Assembly (NCBI GenBank): GCA_947462335.1
Contig: OX381707.1
Span: 21,082,404-21,146,403, forward strand
Direction: 5' to 3'
From: Harmothoe impar
Lineage: Eukaryota; Annelida; Polychaeta; Phyllodocida; Polynoidae
DNA: 64,000 nucleotides
Shown here: positions 42,001-56,100 of the stretch, one piece after another
Layout: each line of letters opens with the position of its first letter
Numbering within the stretch: position 1 is the first letter of the stretch
Position numbers and translations under genes: made by a program
Notes under the pieces: generated by a model
Seen by the model: the letters and a program-made list of their open reading frames with translations, nothing else
What the model was told of the DNA's origin: nothing
Database searches by the model: none

Positions 42001-43956
42001 AATAGTCTATAAAAGCATAATGAAACTATAGCACCCTATTAGATTTGATGATTACACATTGGCTTCTAGGTATAGACATTATGTAATGGTACCATTGTGT
42101 ATAGATGTTCTTCTTTCACCCAAAATAATAGCATGTGGCCTATTCAAGGGGGAGTATACCGTTTTCTTTGGGCACACTGGTGGCAGTTAGTACACTGGTG
42201 GGTATCACCAGTACTCAATACTATACCACTGGCACAGTCCAACTGCTGGTCACACCAGTGCAACTCATCTAGGCCAGAGCATTACTGGGAAGGAACAACC
42301 AGCAAACTATTTGTTGGTTGCCTGAGCCTTTATACATGGGGTACTGGTGCTGGGTAATACAGGCTCACAGGGCTAGGATATGTCTGCATGTTAGAGGTTT
42401 GGATCTACGGCAGGATGACCATCCCTTTAAGGCTCACCTCCGAACTATGCTCTATGATTGGGCGCTGGAAACTTGTTTATTTTTTAGGAAAGGTTTTAGG
42501 AAAACTGGAAATTTAGACTTGCAAAATAGTGCATTCTGCTTCATTTTGGCCAAAAATATATCACAACTCAGACATGTATTATATATATTATTTTAGGAAG
42601 ATTTGACAATCTAGGCCAATCTGTGTTATGAAGCCTGCCTTTAGTGGGAACGTTTTGAAGACCTGAAATGGTGCATTCTGGCCAGAAATGTATCAAAATT
42701 AAGATCTGTATTAACCAGCCTTTGCTTTATTATTGGGGATGGAACTTTGCTTTTTGGATGGAAAGGTCTTAGACAATTTTGAAATTCCTTTGCCAATCAC
42801 ATGTCACAGCAGTGCTAGAGGGGTTTGGGGGCATGCCCCCCAAGAAAATTTTGAAAATCAAGAAGGCAAACCCAGTAAACAAATAACGTTATACACCATT
42901 TTATAATGTTATATAGCGTTATATGTTTTTCTAAGGCTCTTTAGTATGACATAATGTTATGTAAAGTTTAAAACGTTATTTGGACATAAAATAATGCTTT
43001 TTTTGTCAGCTGGGAATGGTGAAGTTTGATGTATTTTGATCTTCTTGTCTGATGAAATTACAAGTCCCCCTCTACATAAATGTAAACAGAGTTCTCATTA
43101 GATCTGAACAAATTTAATACAAGAATGACAAATTTGGCGGGGGGGGGGAAATCTGAGGAGTTTGCATGCCTGAAATTACATCTCAGATCTGTATTCATCT
43201 CATACTCACGAAGCACAGATTTCTAATTTCTAAAGGAGATGCTGCTGTGGCCTATGTGTATGGTGTGTAGCATCCTTTCCTATTGGAAATAGCACATTTT
43301 TCAGAGGGAAATATCCTGGGAGATTATTGGAGGTCTAGACTTGAAGTGGTACATTCTGAGGCATTTTGGCACACAATATATTAATTCTTTATTGTAGAAC
43401 ATTTTGAAAATCTTGCAGTAGGCTAACAGGTGCAGCCTTTTAAATTTGTAAATTCCAGGCCCAGCAACAATTAGGACAGGGATGGTCAGGGACAAGGGAA
43501 GGAAAGTCTGTGACAATGGAAGGTTACTAGTGAGATAAACATTAGGAAATGGGATTGGAAAATTTTGAAAATATTTATATCAAATAGTGTATTCTGCTGC
43601 GATTTGAAAATGGATTGTAACTTTGGTTCTAGTTGGAATATTTTCAAAATTCTTTCAGTTTTAGAAAGCTTGAGACCAGGAGGAGAATCTGAGAGGCTTG
43701 TCGCCAATTTCAAGGCCAGTGTCGCCACTTTTTGGCGACATGGCGACAGCTGCCCAGCCCTGCCTAACCATTTATATTGGTATCATCATTACCAAAGATA
43801 CATGAATGTATTGATATAGGACTTTATAGTCAGGGTAGGGGGGCTATGTGACCTTGGGGGCATGTATGCAGCTGTAGCAAGTGCTTCATTCATGCAAAAT
43901 GCCTACCCTTTGCAAATCTATCAACAACATGCATGACAACAAATGGGCATACTACA
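42001..43956. other. intergenic, no recognised gene
   Basis: No ORF of interest on either strand. Contains AT-rich DNA and short duplications such as 'gaggcattttggcacacaatatatta' (also at 41,030). Nothing can be assigned. Confidence 0.5.
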
Positions 43957-43960
43957 TTAA

Positions 43961-44161
43961 CCCTATAGGGCCGAGCATCGACTATAGTCGATCCCATGGC
44001 TGGCCGAGCATCGACTATAGTCGATCCCATGGCTGGCCGAGCATCGACTATAGTCATCATAACTCTATGGGAATCAGCAAAGGCTCGGCCCTGGGAGGGT
44101 TCCTATGAAAATGTCCCGGCCCCTTCACCAGCAAATTTTTTTTTTGGTCGGCCTAAAAGGG
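43961..44161. mobile_element. TTAA-flanked MITE with internal palindromic repeats
   Basis: Ends CCCTATAGGGCCGA and TCGGCCTAAAAGGG, with TTAA on both sides (43,957-43,960; 44,162-44,165). Inside, 'ggccgagcatcgactatagt' is repeated three times; each holds the palindrome ATCGACTATAGTCGAT. piggyBac-type by target and termini. Confidence 0.75.
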
Positions 44162-44589
44162 TTAAGGCACTATGTGGTCCCTAAATGGTTAAAGTGGTAT
44201 TCACACCATGAGTGTACAGGTTTTTCCTAGTACTACTCTAGTTTTGTACCCGGTGAAGCGTAAAATCAAGCATGTGTGAGTCTTGTCAGGAGACACAGGG
44301 AGGACCGGTTGGAGAGGTGGGACGTCATGCCAGGTCTTTACACCCTTTCCTATTCAGACCCATCCTTACCTATAGGAGGCTGCAATACACTGGTGTTGAT
44401 GGCCCTCCCCCTGTCAGTCATACATTACATGATCCCACCACACCAGAGGGTAGAGTAGGAGGGGCCAGTCATGGTGTCAAGGCCAAAGCCAATGCCAGGC
44501 CCCTGTCAATTATACAGCCTACCACCCCGAGCCGACACCTCCACCTCTCACAACATAACACCCCTTGTCAGTGGAAAGCCAGGCAGGAG

Positions 44590-44665
44590 AGCATCCCCCC
44601 CCCCCCTCACCCTTTTTGATGAAAAAGTCTGCACATTACTATAGCTCAAAGGGGGTGTGCAAAAA
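44590..44665 (-). mobile_element. fragment of the PIF/Harbinger-type MITE
   Basis: 'gaaaaagtctgcacattactatagctcaaagg' matches the middle of the MITE copy at 61,516 in the same orientation. Ends are missing. Confidence 0.5.
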
Positions 44666-44805
44666 CTTTTAGGTGCCTTCGGTGAGGGGCCAAGATCCTG
44701 TCCTCACTGTCCAGTGACCATGACATACTTCATGCCTCCCACATGCCTCCACTGTGTATTCTCTCTACGGCCTGATTCAGACAGTATGTAATTCTCTATG
44801 TTATT

Positions 44806-45052
44806 ACCCCTTTAAGGACAGATGCCTCTGAAAGGTGAAATTTGTCATCACAAGCAACACAGCCCCGGCAAGTGACTAACCTATGCTGCATTGTAGCATC
44901 ATGCTGACCTTTCGAGAGTGTCTCAACCCAGAAGCGTTGGCATGATGCTTGAATGCACCTCTGGCAAATTACTCGCAAGAGCTGCATTTAAGCATAAAGA
45001 TTACCCTGTGCATGACATTAACTGAGGCATCATGCTGTCTTTAAAGGATTGA
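44806..45052. mobile_element. diverged CATGATGC-family MITE
   Basis: 'cccctttaaggacag' to 'ctgtctttaaagg', with 'gcatcatgctgacc' and 'ggcatgatgcttgaatgca' inside. Termini have drifted from TTAA. 45,053-47,474 holds no gene, apart from short inverted repeats near 46,200-46,310. Confidence 0.55.
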
Positions 45053-47474
45053 CAGGAATCAGGACGTAGCGGACATGGGCTGGTGGAGGCACATGGATAC
45101 AAAGTCAATATACTTCGCTGCCATTTCACAGGTCTTATGTAAAGCCAAACAAAAGGATATTTTTCTGAAAAATATATGATCTGAGTCTTTTTATTTCCGT
45201 AAAAATATTGACTTTAAAAAGATAAATTTTCCAATTATTTTTTTTCATATGATATCTTTATGCTCACTTACAAGTCATGACTTTGTGAGTAATAATACTT
45301 TTTGCTACTCTCTTTTTCCCAATACGACCCTAAATTTCAGTTTTTTTGAACACTAGCAAAGAAATATTGTCTCCTGGATGCATTGATTGTTAATGCACTG
45401 TCTATCATAGTGCAGTGTCCATCAATATGTGACCCATTCTCATTTCATGAGGCACAAGTCGCCAAATATGAAAATTATGTTAGCCACATAGTCAGATAGC
45501 ATGCATCAAGAGCTTTTATTTGATATCTTTAACTTGTATGTAGGGTTCTGGGAAATATTTTGAATTTTTTTCTGAAAACTAAAACCGGAAATATCTAAAA
45601 CTGAGAAAATGTGTAACAAACATCATGTTCCGAGACATCAGAGCTGACCTTAAACGTTTTTTCAGACACATGTGAATAGTTACCTTTTGAAATCTAAGGT
45701 TACAAACCAGATTTCTACCCCCTTAATTCCCAAAATGATAGCCACAGGATATAAGGTTGTACTGTATGATAAAGACCATCTGCCTGAAGAAGTCCTATAA
45801 AAGAAAACGAAACTGTGCATATTCATAACCAAATACACACAACAATGCAATATGATAATAGGCTGATGTAATTGCCTTATGGATGAAGGAATTCCATATT
45901 TTTGGGACTGATGTAGTAACCCAAGTTAAGTGGTAGTCAACCATTTACCAGTAGCCTAGTCTTGGTGGGATTTTGGTTCAAAATGATGAACTATGTAAAA
46001 TTTATATATGAATTTTAAAAAGGTCACCCATCCCTCAATTGTAATCTGAAGCAGCTCACATAACTTAGTCAAGGTACAAATCCGACAATTGTCGCATGTG
46101 CTTTGTTTGAAACCAGGTGTCTTGCCAAGACCCTGTATGGTTGCACAGAGAGAACTGTAGGTGTCAACTGTGTCTCCCACATGGCTCTTGTAAAATAGAG
46201 TCAAACAGCTAATGACTCTGCTCATATGAAGGGTCAACTTGAGCTGACTCTCTACTATCAGTGTCAACTTGAGTTGACTCTCTGCTATCAGTGTCAATAG
46301 CAGAGTCAAAAGCTGTCAATCACTCCATTTTTGCCAGAGCCACGTGGGAGACACATTTGGAACCTTTACTTTTCTGTGTGTGGATTTTATCATCATGTGT
46401 TATACTGTTACAATTAATGTCGGTTTGGCAAGTGCCAAGGAAACATACAAGCTTATAGAAGACAGGCGCTTATTCAAGATCTGTATTTAGTGATTAAGAA
46501 TTATTTCAAGACCCCCATACCCCTGTCGCTTATACAAGACCGGCGCTTATTTAAAACCAGGCGCTTAAACATGATGGTACAGGATGCGCTTTATCATGTG
46601 ATGACAGTAATGACACTGTCCAGAGAGTACCCTAATTGATAGGAATTAGTCCCCATAATATGTGTATTTCAGGTTAAGTATTGTCAGGAAAGACACAATG
46701 TACTTCTTTGATTTTTATACTTAGAAAATCATTTATGGAGTTAATATTCATTACAAAACAAAGCCAAAGCGGTGAATGAGCAGCATTGATTATCTTTTAG
46801 ATTGAACATGGAAATAATTAAAGAGGGTGTTTCACTCTAATTTGCATGTCAGAGATCAATTGGCACAATTCGAAAACGCCAATATTAACTAGGGTAATTT
46901 TGGGTCACATTTAATCGGCCTTGAGAACCCCAAAACCTACAGTAATGTGTAAAAATAAAGTGGTATACAATCTCAGTTCTTTCTTTCATTCTCTCTGCTG
47001 GAAACCAAACTTATACTTTCTAAATGGCTCTGGTAGTATCAGTGATTAATAAATGATAGGGTTTGTGGGCAATAATCGGTCCTGAAATGTCAGACATGAT
47101 TTTTATCTTCTGGGGGCTGTTACAGAAAACAACATAAGAAATAGTATTCAAATTTACAGTGTAGATCTAATCTCCATCCCCAACTCCCAAAGCCAAAGAA
47201 AGGAAAGGGGTGGATGGTGGCGGGGTCGGCAGCACAGTGAAACAACTTAACCCAAATGGTCTTCTCAATTCTCTACTTTATTGTTATTCTGACATTGTAC
47301 TTGGCGGAAACCTTATCCAATGTTTCGTTGATGTCCACATCCTAATGATGCAAGCAGTATCATATTCTGAAATACTATCTTGTGAAAATACATTCTGTCT
47401 ATTCATTGCGTAGATTGTCTAAATGTCACCGGTTACAGACCTAACTATCTGATAGTTGATGAGTCAATATATAA

Positions 47475-47696
47475 CCCTTTAAGGGCAGCATAATGCTATT
47501 ATTCTAATATGCCTGTTGCCGTCATGATGCATGAATGCAGCCCAAGCGAGTGCTCACGGGTACTGCATTCATGCATCATGCCGATTCTACCGTCTACAGA
47601 GTTGGTACACTCCCTATGGATCGGTATGATGCACCAATGCGCAACCAGCGTTGATGCATCATGACAAGAAATGAACATCATGCCGCCCTTAAAGGG
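47475..47696. mobile_element. CATGATGC-family MITE
   Basis: CCCTTTAAGGGCAGCATAAT and CATGCCGCCCTTAAAGGG, right TTAA intact (47,697-47,700), left changed to ATAA. 47,701-49,336 has no gene except MITE at 48,493-48,695 and probable 3' UTR of the TRPM gene. Confidence 0.7.
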
Positions 47697-48492
47697 TTAA
47701 GGCTCATTCATCAATCTCGATACCCTATAGTTCTACTTTATACTGATTCACTGCTCTGTGGACAATAGCTACAGAGAAGGAGGTGAAGGCCTTGCCTTAT
47801 AACATCTCAAATCGAGCACATACCCTCCTATGCTTGATATAAATATATAATTCTATTAATATCGAAGTTCCAAGGGCGAATAATATGATGACGTTTATGA
47901 AAGATTGAGTAGTTTTCAAAGATAGCGTAATGATGCAGTTTCAAATTGAAGCATTTCGAAGAAATATACACGGTAATAGAGAACGGTGAGTATTAATAGA
48001 ATATCAGATAAAAGGCAATAAATGAGATATGCAACAAAAGTAAAATAATATCATGAGAATAAATTGTATAAATAATGGAACAGAGATGAATGAGTAGCGA
48101 TTGTTTGACAAAATATCACAGATTTTTTACCGTTTGAAAGTGAAGCCAGATATAACTTATTTCAAAACATTTTAAAGCATTACCCAAGATAACATAAATA
48201 ACTTTAAATATTTACATGTTCAGTGTACAAATAGTACCACGTATCAGCTGGCACATATTAATCTATAATCCGCAATTGATAGAATATACCGGTAATCACT
48301 TTTTGCAACATTAAAAATTCCAGCAGCTCTTGCATGTCAGAAATGTGTGTCTTAAAATATGTATGCACCATCTGATTAGCAATAGGGTTAAAGATAACAC
48401 AAAAACATCCATAAATGAAAGATAAGAAATAGAAAAGCAGAACAGCCAGATGCCAGTAAAGAGACAGGATATCAAAAAATGAAATCACTCTT

Positions 48493-48695
48493 ATGGTAAA
48501 TTCTCTCGTACAAGCCGCACCCCTAACTTTATCAAATTATATAAGCCGCACAGGGTCTGAAAAATGCTAATTTAGTATTGAAGTATACTTGTAAAAGCGC
48601 TCGCATAAGCCGCAACCTGTACAGCATTTTTGGTTTCAAATGAAAGCTGAGTTTGACTCACTTACAAGACGCGTCTCCTACGCTAGAATTTATGA
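48493..48695. mobile_element. MITE of the 'TAAATTCTCGTATAAGCCGC' family
   Basis: Left end 'atggtaaattctctcgtac', right end 'tacgctagaatttat', with 'aagccgcacccctaac' inside. Lies just past the TRPM terminal exon, possibly in its 3' UTR. Confidence 0.6.
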
Positions 48696-49336
48696 AAGAT
48701 AACCTACAAAATATATATGGACCAAAAGTCTTGTCTCTATATCTACGAATCAGCCGTATGAGATAAAATACCAGATCCATCCCAGGGCTATGAGTTATCT
48801 GAGAAGTACTTCCTAACTCGGTGGGTATGAATATATTGTATTCTTTTGAGATTCCATATCTCCTGTTAGATCGCAGAAATGTATAGAGTTGTTACAATTT
48901 ACACTATTTACAGTGTACAGTAAAGTTGCATATATACACCTCAATATATACAGATCTATTTGTGCCATTCGTGTATATAGACATGTGCTTGGACCAGCAG
49001 CTTTCATATATGGCAATATCACAACTCAGAGTTTGTCATGGGCATCATATCTACTACCTATTTCAGAAAAACCAGCACTATATAAATATTAAAATTGCTA
49101 TCACTAAAATGTGCATTTTTCCTCTTCTGCATGGTTTCTTCATGAATCGCGTATCATATATTTTGCAATACGGTAACAGGTATATATATACATGGACGGA
49201 TACTTCTTCAGAATGTACACACTGCTTGATAAGCAGTTAAATTAATAAAATGGAAACTGACAAGATAAAGACCTTTTTTAAAATATTAATCAAAAATTAT
49301 ATAATTATTATCACAGTTTTGTTCCCAGGCCCTGTA

Positions 49337-50146
49337 TTAGGGTGGGAACTGCATGTTTCTCCTGTAGGGTGGGAGTTCAACATGTGGACGAGCCGCACGT
49401 GGCATCGGTGGGGCGAGACCTCCGAGACCCCGGAATGCATCCTCGCTATAATTCACGCCATAATTCACGCTCTCACCGCTAGTTGGGGTTGCAAGGGAAC
49501 CCCGACTGAAGACAGCGTTTCTGAGCATTGTCTCTATGTTGTGAAGAGAGCGGGTTGTTGTTTCCTCCAACTGACCCAACTTATCCTCAATAGATTGGAT
49601 GCGCTCAGAAAAGGCTGCATTACTCTCCGCTACTATGGCTTCTAGGTGCATGTTATTTGCTTCCACTGCTGACGACTCCTGTCGGCGCTCGTGGTAGTGT
49701 ATTTGTCTCCGGTGTCCATCTTCCTCGTCAGATGAATTGCGCACCAGTAGAAGTTTGCGATACTCTTCCGTCATCGCGCGTCCGGTACCTGCCAGACTGT
49801 CCATATCTGATGTATCGGCTTCCAAGAACTGCCGCCGGTCTTTCTTCTTCATTTTCTTGCTCTTACGCCTCTTCAGTTTAGACTGCGGTACCTCTACCTC
49901 GGCCACAGCCTCAGACATGTCGTGGGGAGTGGAATGCCGCGACGGGTCAGTCTCCAAATTATTTGCCTCTGAAGCTACAACAGCTTTAGGTTGTGTGTAA
50001 TTATTGTTTATTTTGAGACCGTCGTCTGAGTCGCTGAACATCTTGGCCTTAATGTTATACTCGGCTGTGCTCTCCATGCCGGTCTCAGACCCATAGCCGT
50101 GGTGTACCATACTCGCACCATCTGATGACTGATCCTCCTTGATACT
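49337..50146 (-). CDS. TRPM terminal exon (cytosolic tail)
   Basis: 810 nt, phase 0 start after 'tttttcag'. Opens SIKEDQSSDGASMVHHGYG and ends RNMQFPP-stop. Contains KRRKSKKMKKKDRR (nuclear-type basic run), DTSDMDSLAG acidic stretch and a predicted coiled coil (RIQSIEDKLGQLEETTTRSL). No enzymatic domain. Not conserved in textbook TRPMs, as expected for a tail. Confidence 0.85.
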   Translation of the reverse strand, partial: SIKEDQSSDGASMVHHGYGSETGMESTAEYNIKAKMFSDSDDGLKINNNYTQPKAVVASEANNLETDPSRHSTPHDMSEAVAEVEVPQSKLKRRKSKKMKKKDRRQFLEADTSDMDSLAGTGRAMTEEYRKLLLVRNSSDEEDGHRRQIHYHERRQESSAVEANNMHLEAIVAESNAAFSERIQSIEDKLGQLEETTTRSLHNIETMLRNAVFSRGSLATPTSGESVNYGVNYSEDAFRGLGGLAPPMPRAARPHVELPPYRRNMQFPP

Positions 50147-53100
50147 CTGAAAAACAGCAACATTTATACATGGTTAACAAAGGTAAAAGGAATCTATTAT
50201 AATTTTCTATCACTAAAAAAACTCAAAGGCCTAACATATCTTCTATATCTATGCTGAAAAGTAATGTATCCGTATTAAAACTGTAAGCTGAATTTATTGA
50301 ACAATGTACCAGAATATTATTAGAAATAATGCACAGTCAAATGGGAAATGGTGAGCACCAGCAATATCAAAGTTGAATTAAGCTTAATATATAAAGAGTG
50401 CATTGTTGACAAGAGCTGTAAGGAATACAAGTAGTTCATTAAAGTTGTAGATCGGTTCTACTATCCGTGAACACTGAAATTGGTGAACCATTGACATAGT
50501 GATGAGTGTCATCGAGGTTATAAAATCGACAAATATACATGTTAATGGTAATATGTTAATAGTCTATTAAAATATCTACAAGTATGTGAGAATACCTAAC
50601 ATCCGTATAAACTATGCCTATACTACAGCACATGCGACTCTGTGAACTGACACTGTCCGTTATCAACCCTCTCTTGGATAAGAGGCAACGGTTTAACTAT
50701 GGACAACGAACATGACAATGACAAGACAGTTAGAAGAAAATGACCATATACCAATATATTACTTTAATCCATTAAAGCTCGGCCGTTCAGCATTTTCCAT
50801 ACATAGACTAAAATTACAGTTCCACCAGAGGGCAGCACTGTTTGGAAAGGGGACTATGAGCATTGTCCAGCTACAACATATTCACCCTATCTTGTGCCTG
50901 TAAGAGCTGAGCTCCCAGCCCTTAAGAGCCCTCTTGTGAATCAAAACTGAGCTATATCCAAAAGTGCTTTTGGCCTCACTTCAACCATGATGGTCAAGCT
51001 TTAATTTCTGCATGTTGCACATCATGGGTTTAAGTGGAGTTTAAGCAAATTATCCAGTGTGTGCGACCATTACTTGATCTGGTTCTGGTGAGATAATCAC
51101 CGATATAACATCTCTCAAGATGGGTACCAGTTGCACCCTAAGAATTCCGTGGTGAATGGGGGGAATTTTTTGCTTGGTCTTGACATAGAACACAGACATG
51201 TATTGCGCTAGTGGCCTATATGATTGAGCTACATGTGCTGTGGCATGATGTACAGTGGCCTCGCTACTCGTGCACGTTTACCTCCAGGTGGCTGTACGGC
51301 CTCCTCCACGCGGGCTGAAACTCCGGCGGCTTAAAGGAGACATGGACCAACATGACTAAGAAATTTAACTGTCATTTCAGTCAATTCTAACAAGAAAAAG
51401 TCAGTAAAGTTGACGTCCCTGAAATATAAGCGCCAGGCGATACGCTGAAAAGACAGTTATGTGTCAAGACTTTTCCACTGAAGGCGTAAATGATGGGTGA
51501 ATGACCCACATTTAATACCGGAAACATAGATATTTTCGCGCTGTACATAATTTCGCGATTTTCACGGATTTTAAAATCCGCGAAAATATGTACAGAGCGA
51601 AAATTTATCCTATGTAGTAGTATTACTACCAGGTGTCAAAATCTGTGAATTTAAATCTGCGCGAAATTGTACTTTATAACAAATCCGCGAAAATTTATAC
51701 CAGCGAAAATATCTACGTTTACAGTAGTTAAAATCATCTGAAATGAAGTTATTTAACTTGTAGGGGGTAGTGGTTATTTTTTTTATAAACGGGGGTTCCT
51801 GATCCAAACTTCTCTGAACAACCCACCCCACCTCTTGAACTATGGTAAAGGCCACCTCTAAATCTGCCAACAGCACAATTATTAAATAATGACCACTCAG
51901 CTGATATATACCAGTGACAAAAGTGCCCTCATAAATGATTTCATTAGCAACAACCTTTCCATTTGTCATTGTTTATATCTCACCCACTAAACCTACCCCG
52001 AGCTGCCGCAGTTTATCCAGAGACGGCCATCTTGAGTAGCGCTGTGGCTTCGCGGCGTCTAGCAGGTGGACCGAGGACTTGGAGACCTTGTTTGCAGCCA
52101 CTTGTTGCTCCAACAGTCGCTCCTCTTCCTTCTCACGCAGAACTTTCTCCTCGTCCAGGTGTTTTGTGACCTCATTTACGCTGAATAGGAAGTGGAGATT
52201 AATAGTGGAATTAGTGTTTGAAGCGGTGAGCATTCATAAACCTATTTGTTAATGCTTTATAGGCAACATAGTGCACTATACCCATTTGTCGTTATGATGC
52301 AGTTATGCAGTCCTGCATTCATGCATCATGCTGACCGTATGAGTTTGTTACATTGTCAGTCAACACGATGGCCTAAATTATTACTGGCCGGTCACCCGAA
52401 GGGCACTCGATTGCCTTATCACAGTGACAAATGCTGTCATGAAGAGGTTACTAAAGAGCTGTAAGAATGCAACTGCCAAGACTTTTTCATGAACCTAAGT
52501 ACTCAGTAGCTGATACTTTACTTCCAATACTTCATTTTAGTCAAACTTGGCACCATTGTTGTGTATTACTCCGGACATATACTGCGCTCAGAAGAAGGAA
52601 TATAATCAAAATTAAAAATTGACAAACTCAAAAACATTGAAGGCCTCATATCGCCTCCATACTGAGTGTCTATTTAATAGTATCTATTTAATATACCCAA
52701 TATATTGCATAAGGTGTGACATACCCGTGCATGATTTTAATGACTGTTTTATCTTGTGATTCTTTTCCTGTCCTCCTTTGCTGCAGCCGAATGTAAGCCC
52801 GCGTCATTTCTTTCTCGAAGACCTCCATCAATTGAAGTTGCCTTTCTGCATATTGTTGCTCTGTGATAATAAAGTACTGCATTATGCCCTCTGTATAACT
52901 GTAACCTCCACCACATAAATTTTAGATTGAAATTCCTTGACCAAAGATGATGATTTTCTCTGACCATAATTACTGTGCGCTGCGATAGCGTGCTGGGCGC
53001 TCTTCAATTTGATGGAGCTTTAACCAGCTTACTTATTTCCCTTTATATCATGTTTTTCATGACCTTTCCCCCTCGTGAGTTTCTACGTAATAGTAACAGT

Positions 53101-56100
53101 ATCAAGTACTGCATTATGACAACTGTGGACGTCTGTGTTAGTTCTGCACAAAGCTAACAACATAACCATGCAGCCCTTAAACGCTAAACGCTTCGACCCA
53201 TGTAGTAAATTCTCGCATTGAAGCCGTGGCTATTACGCTAGTCAGTGTGGTTTATAGGATCAGCCCAAAGTCGGATGCAGTTTATATGCTAATTTTTAAA
53301 AGTATAATACACTATTAACTTCATAACTTACAGACTAGGCTTATAAGATCTATCAAAGTTGGGGGTGCGATTAATACACAAGGTAGGCTTACAGTATTCG
53401 ACGTAATAAGCGCACAGTACGCTTAAAAAATTATTCTGGACACCTTTTAGTAGTTAAGAGTTTAATTGGAGTAAAAAATTGAGATATTTTCGGTTATTTC
53501 TAGTTTAAAAATCGTCCCAAAACAGGGGGTGTGCGCTTATTAGGGGGTGTGCGCTTATTACGTCGAATACGGTATACGCAATAATTTACGGTACTTACTT
53601 TCCTCTTTCTTGGCGCAGCAGGTTTTCAGGAAGAGCCACTTGAGGAGAAGGTAGATGTGGTTGAAGACGATGAAGGGCGGCGCGAGGCAGGGCTTGTTGT
53701 CATACTCCACCACCAGGAAGTACATGCCATACTTCCAGATCTGGATAGAGTTGGTCTGCACCTCCTCAAACACGTGGCTGTAGTGGGCGATAAAGGAGGA
53801 TTTATAGGACAGGCTTTATCTTACCCATTTAACCCATTGAGGGTGGCATGGCGCTAAAGTGTGACAGTTGTCATGATGTACCCATGCAGCGCTGGCGAGC
53901 GTTATAACTTATTGCTGCATTGGTGCATCATGCTGAGCCTCTGGGAGTGTATCAACCACGTATGGTCGGCAAGATGCTTGAATACAGCACTTGCGATTCA
54001 CTCGCCACGGCTCGCCACGGCTGCATTCATGCATCAAACCCTGCTAACCCCTGGCCAAGGGGTCGACATTTTTTTACCCCCCCCCCCCCCTCCCAAATCC
54101 ACCACTACCCCTATAGTTGAGCACTCCCTTAGAATACCACTATTTCCTTGACTTACGTGAAGATGGCGATGAGGAGATTGAGCAGTAGCACATTGGCCAT
54201 GAGTAGGTAAGCGGCCGTCAGGAACGGCACAAGTGAGTTGAACTCCGGGCAGATGTCTCCGTTCTCTTTGTATCGGGTACCGTTTATTCTGGGAGCCATT
54301 GCGCACTCTGAGGACGATCCTGGTAAACAGAATAAATCAATTGTATTAGCGATTGGTGCAAGGACAAAAGCAATTCTTTTCTGTTAATAAAGCTTGGAAT
54401 AATGTAGTTACCCCCTCCAAAGTTTTTCCCATGTTTAATCGTTTTCCCTTTAATTTATTATCACATTTAGCCTTGATAAAGTCCTATTCTCGTATATGTC
54501 TTTCCTGAAAGATGTATACAGGTATACATTGATATATTTATACAAGAGAATAAACATTATTAAATCTATATTTGAGATGCATATTTCTTACCTTCTAACT
54601 CGTCGAGGTAGAGTTCCCCAGATATCTGCCAGAATGGATAGTAGAGGATATCGCGGAAGAAGAGCGGGTAGAAGTCGCGAATCGGGAACATGACGGCATA
54701 AATGGCGATACCATACGCCAGCAACACTACCACGATAATCATGATGTAGTAGAGCAGCTCGTTCATCTGAGAAAAGGGAATACAAAGATGGCCGATTAGC
54801 GAGTGCTTATTATATTTTCTAAATGTTAGCAATAGAATTAAATGTTCACCAAATTTCTACTAGTTTAGTACCCTAGTACTATCATCAAAACAGGTGTTCA
54901 TCATAGGTGGCATGTACTGGGAAAGGGGACTTTAGTGCAACCTGCACTAAGGGCCTTTTTCGCAGATCGTTATTCATTTTTAAATTTATTTTAGGTTAAC
55001 TCACGTATGACACTGGTGTATATACTATGAGTTTATGGAGCAAGACTAAGAAACTTTAAACTATAAATGATGTTTTATTAATGCACAAAACTCTCGAAGG
55101 GGAGAATAGTGATTCAATATGCTTTTGTCGCCATGATGCATGAGTGCAGAATGCATTTGTGTATCATGCCGACTCTCCAGGGTTGGCACATACTATTGTA
55201 TAGAGAATCCAAGCTCCACCTACCATTTTGGTGATCATGACCAGTTTAGGTCCCAGGTACGCGCTGGCAGAGTAATCCCTCAACAGACGTAGGAATATTA
55301 AAACACAATTTATAGCATAGAAGGTTTTTGCAAGGATGAACTGATCGGGCGACATCCGCAGGCAAATTCCAATGACCGCTACGAGGATCACAACTAAATC
55401 CATGCGGTTGAAGAACGAGAAATGCCACCACTCGTATATTCTGTACTTCACGCTATCTGCAGAGGAGTCAAAGAACATCTGGAAGATACAGAGAAATTGG
55501 GAGTTTGAAAAGTTTCGATTCCACTAGGCACTCGCCAAATCGCCAATGGCGAATCAAATTTAACGACAATATATAAGGGGTTTCACAGTCAGTGCACTGT
55601 TGTAATATAATGTCTTTTCTCAATCACCATTGCCAAATAAGTAAAGAGTATTTTCTGTACAACAGGGGGATAGTGGTGGTAGTGGTGACATTTTCAAATG
55701 ATGAAAAAAGAAGATTGAGCGTCACATCACATCACAAATGACTCATGGTCAGGACGGTTGTGGTGGCATTTTCAAAATGGGCTACATCACATCACGACAC
55801 ATCACAAATGACTCACTCAGTGTCAGGGCGATAACGTATTTGAATTGATATTATTTGATAACAAGCTTTGCAAGGAATTTTTCTTTTTCCCTCATTTTCT
55901 TTTTGTGGAAAATTCTTTTTGAGAACACCTGTCCTCCGATCTGTACTTTTATGCAATTTTGTTTGTATAGCTCTACAGATGAGATATGAAATCCGACAAA
56001 AACGTCTAGTCTTTATTTTTGTCTGAAGCCACGCAAATCTATAACCCAGTCAAAAATAAGTGTTGCACTACCATAAAACCTCGTGTATAAGCTGCGGCTA

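Noticed and set aside
45770..45820. second hammerhead/PLE-like motif ('cctgaagaagtcc ... cgaaac')
   Set aside because: Suggestive of a PLE end, but no stem II pairing of useful length and no RT sequence nearby.
54034..54306. 90-codon minus ORF at the S6 exon
   Set aside because: Wrong frame of a TRPM exon; the frame giving YLLMANVLLLNLLIAIF fits the splice phases.
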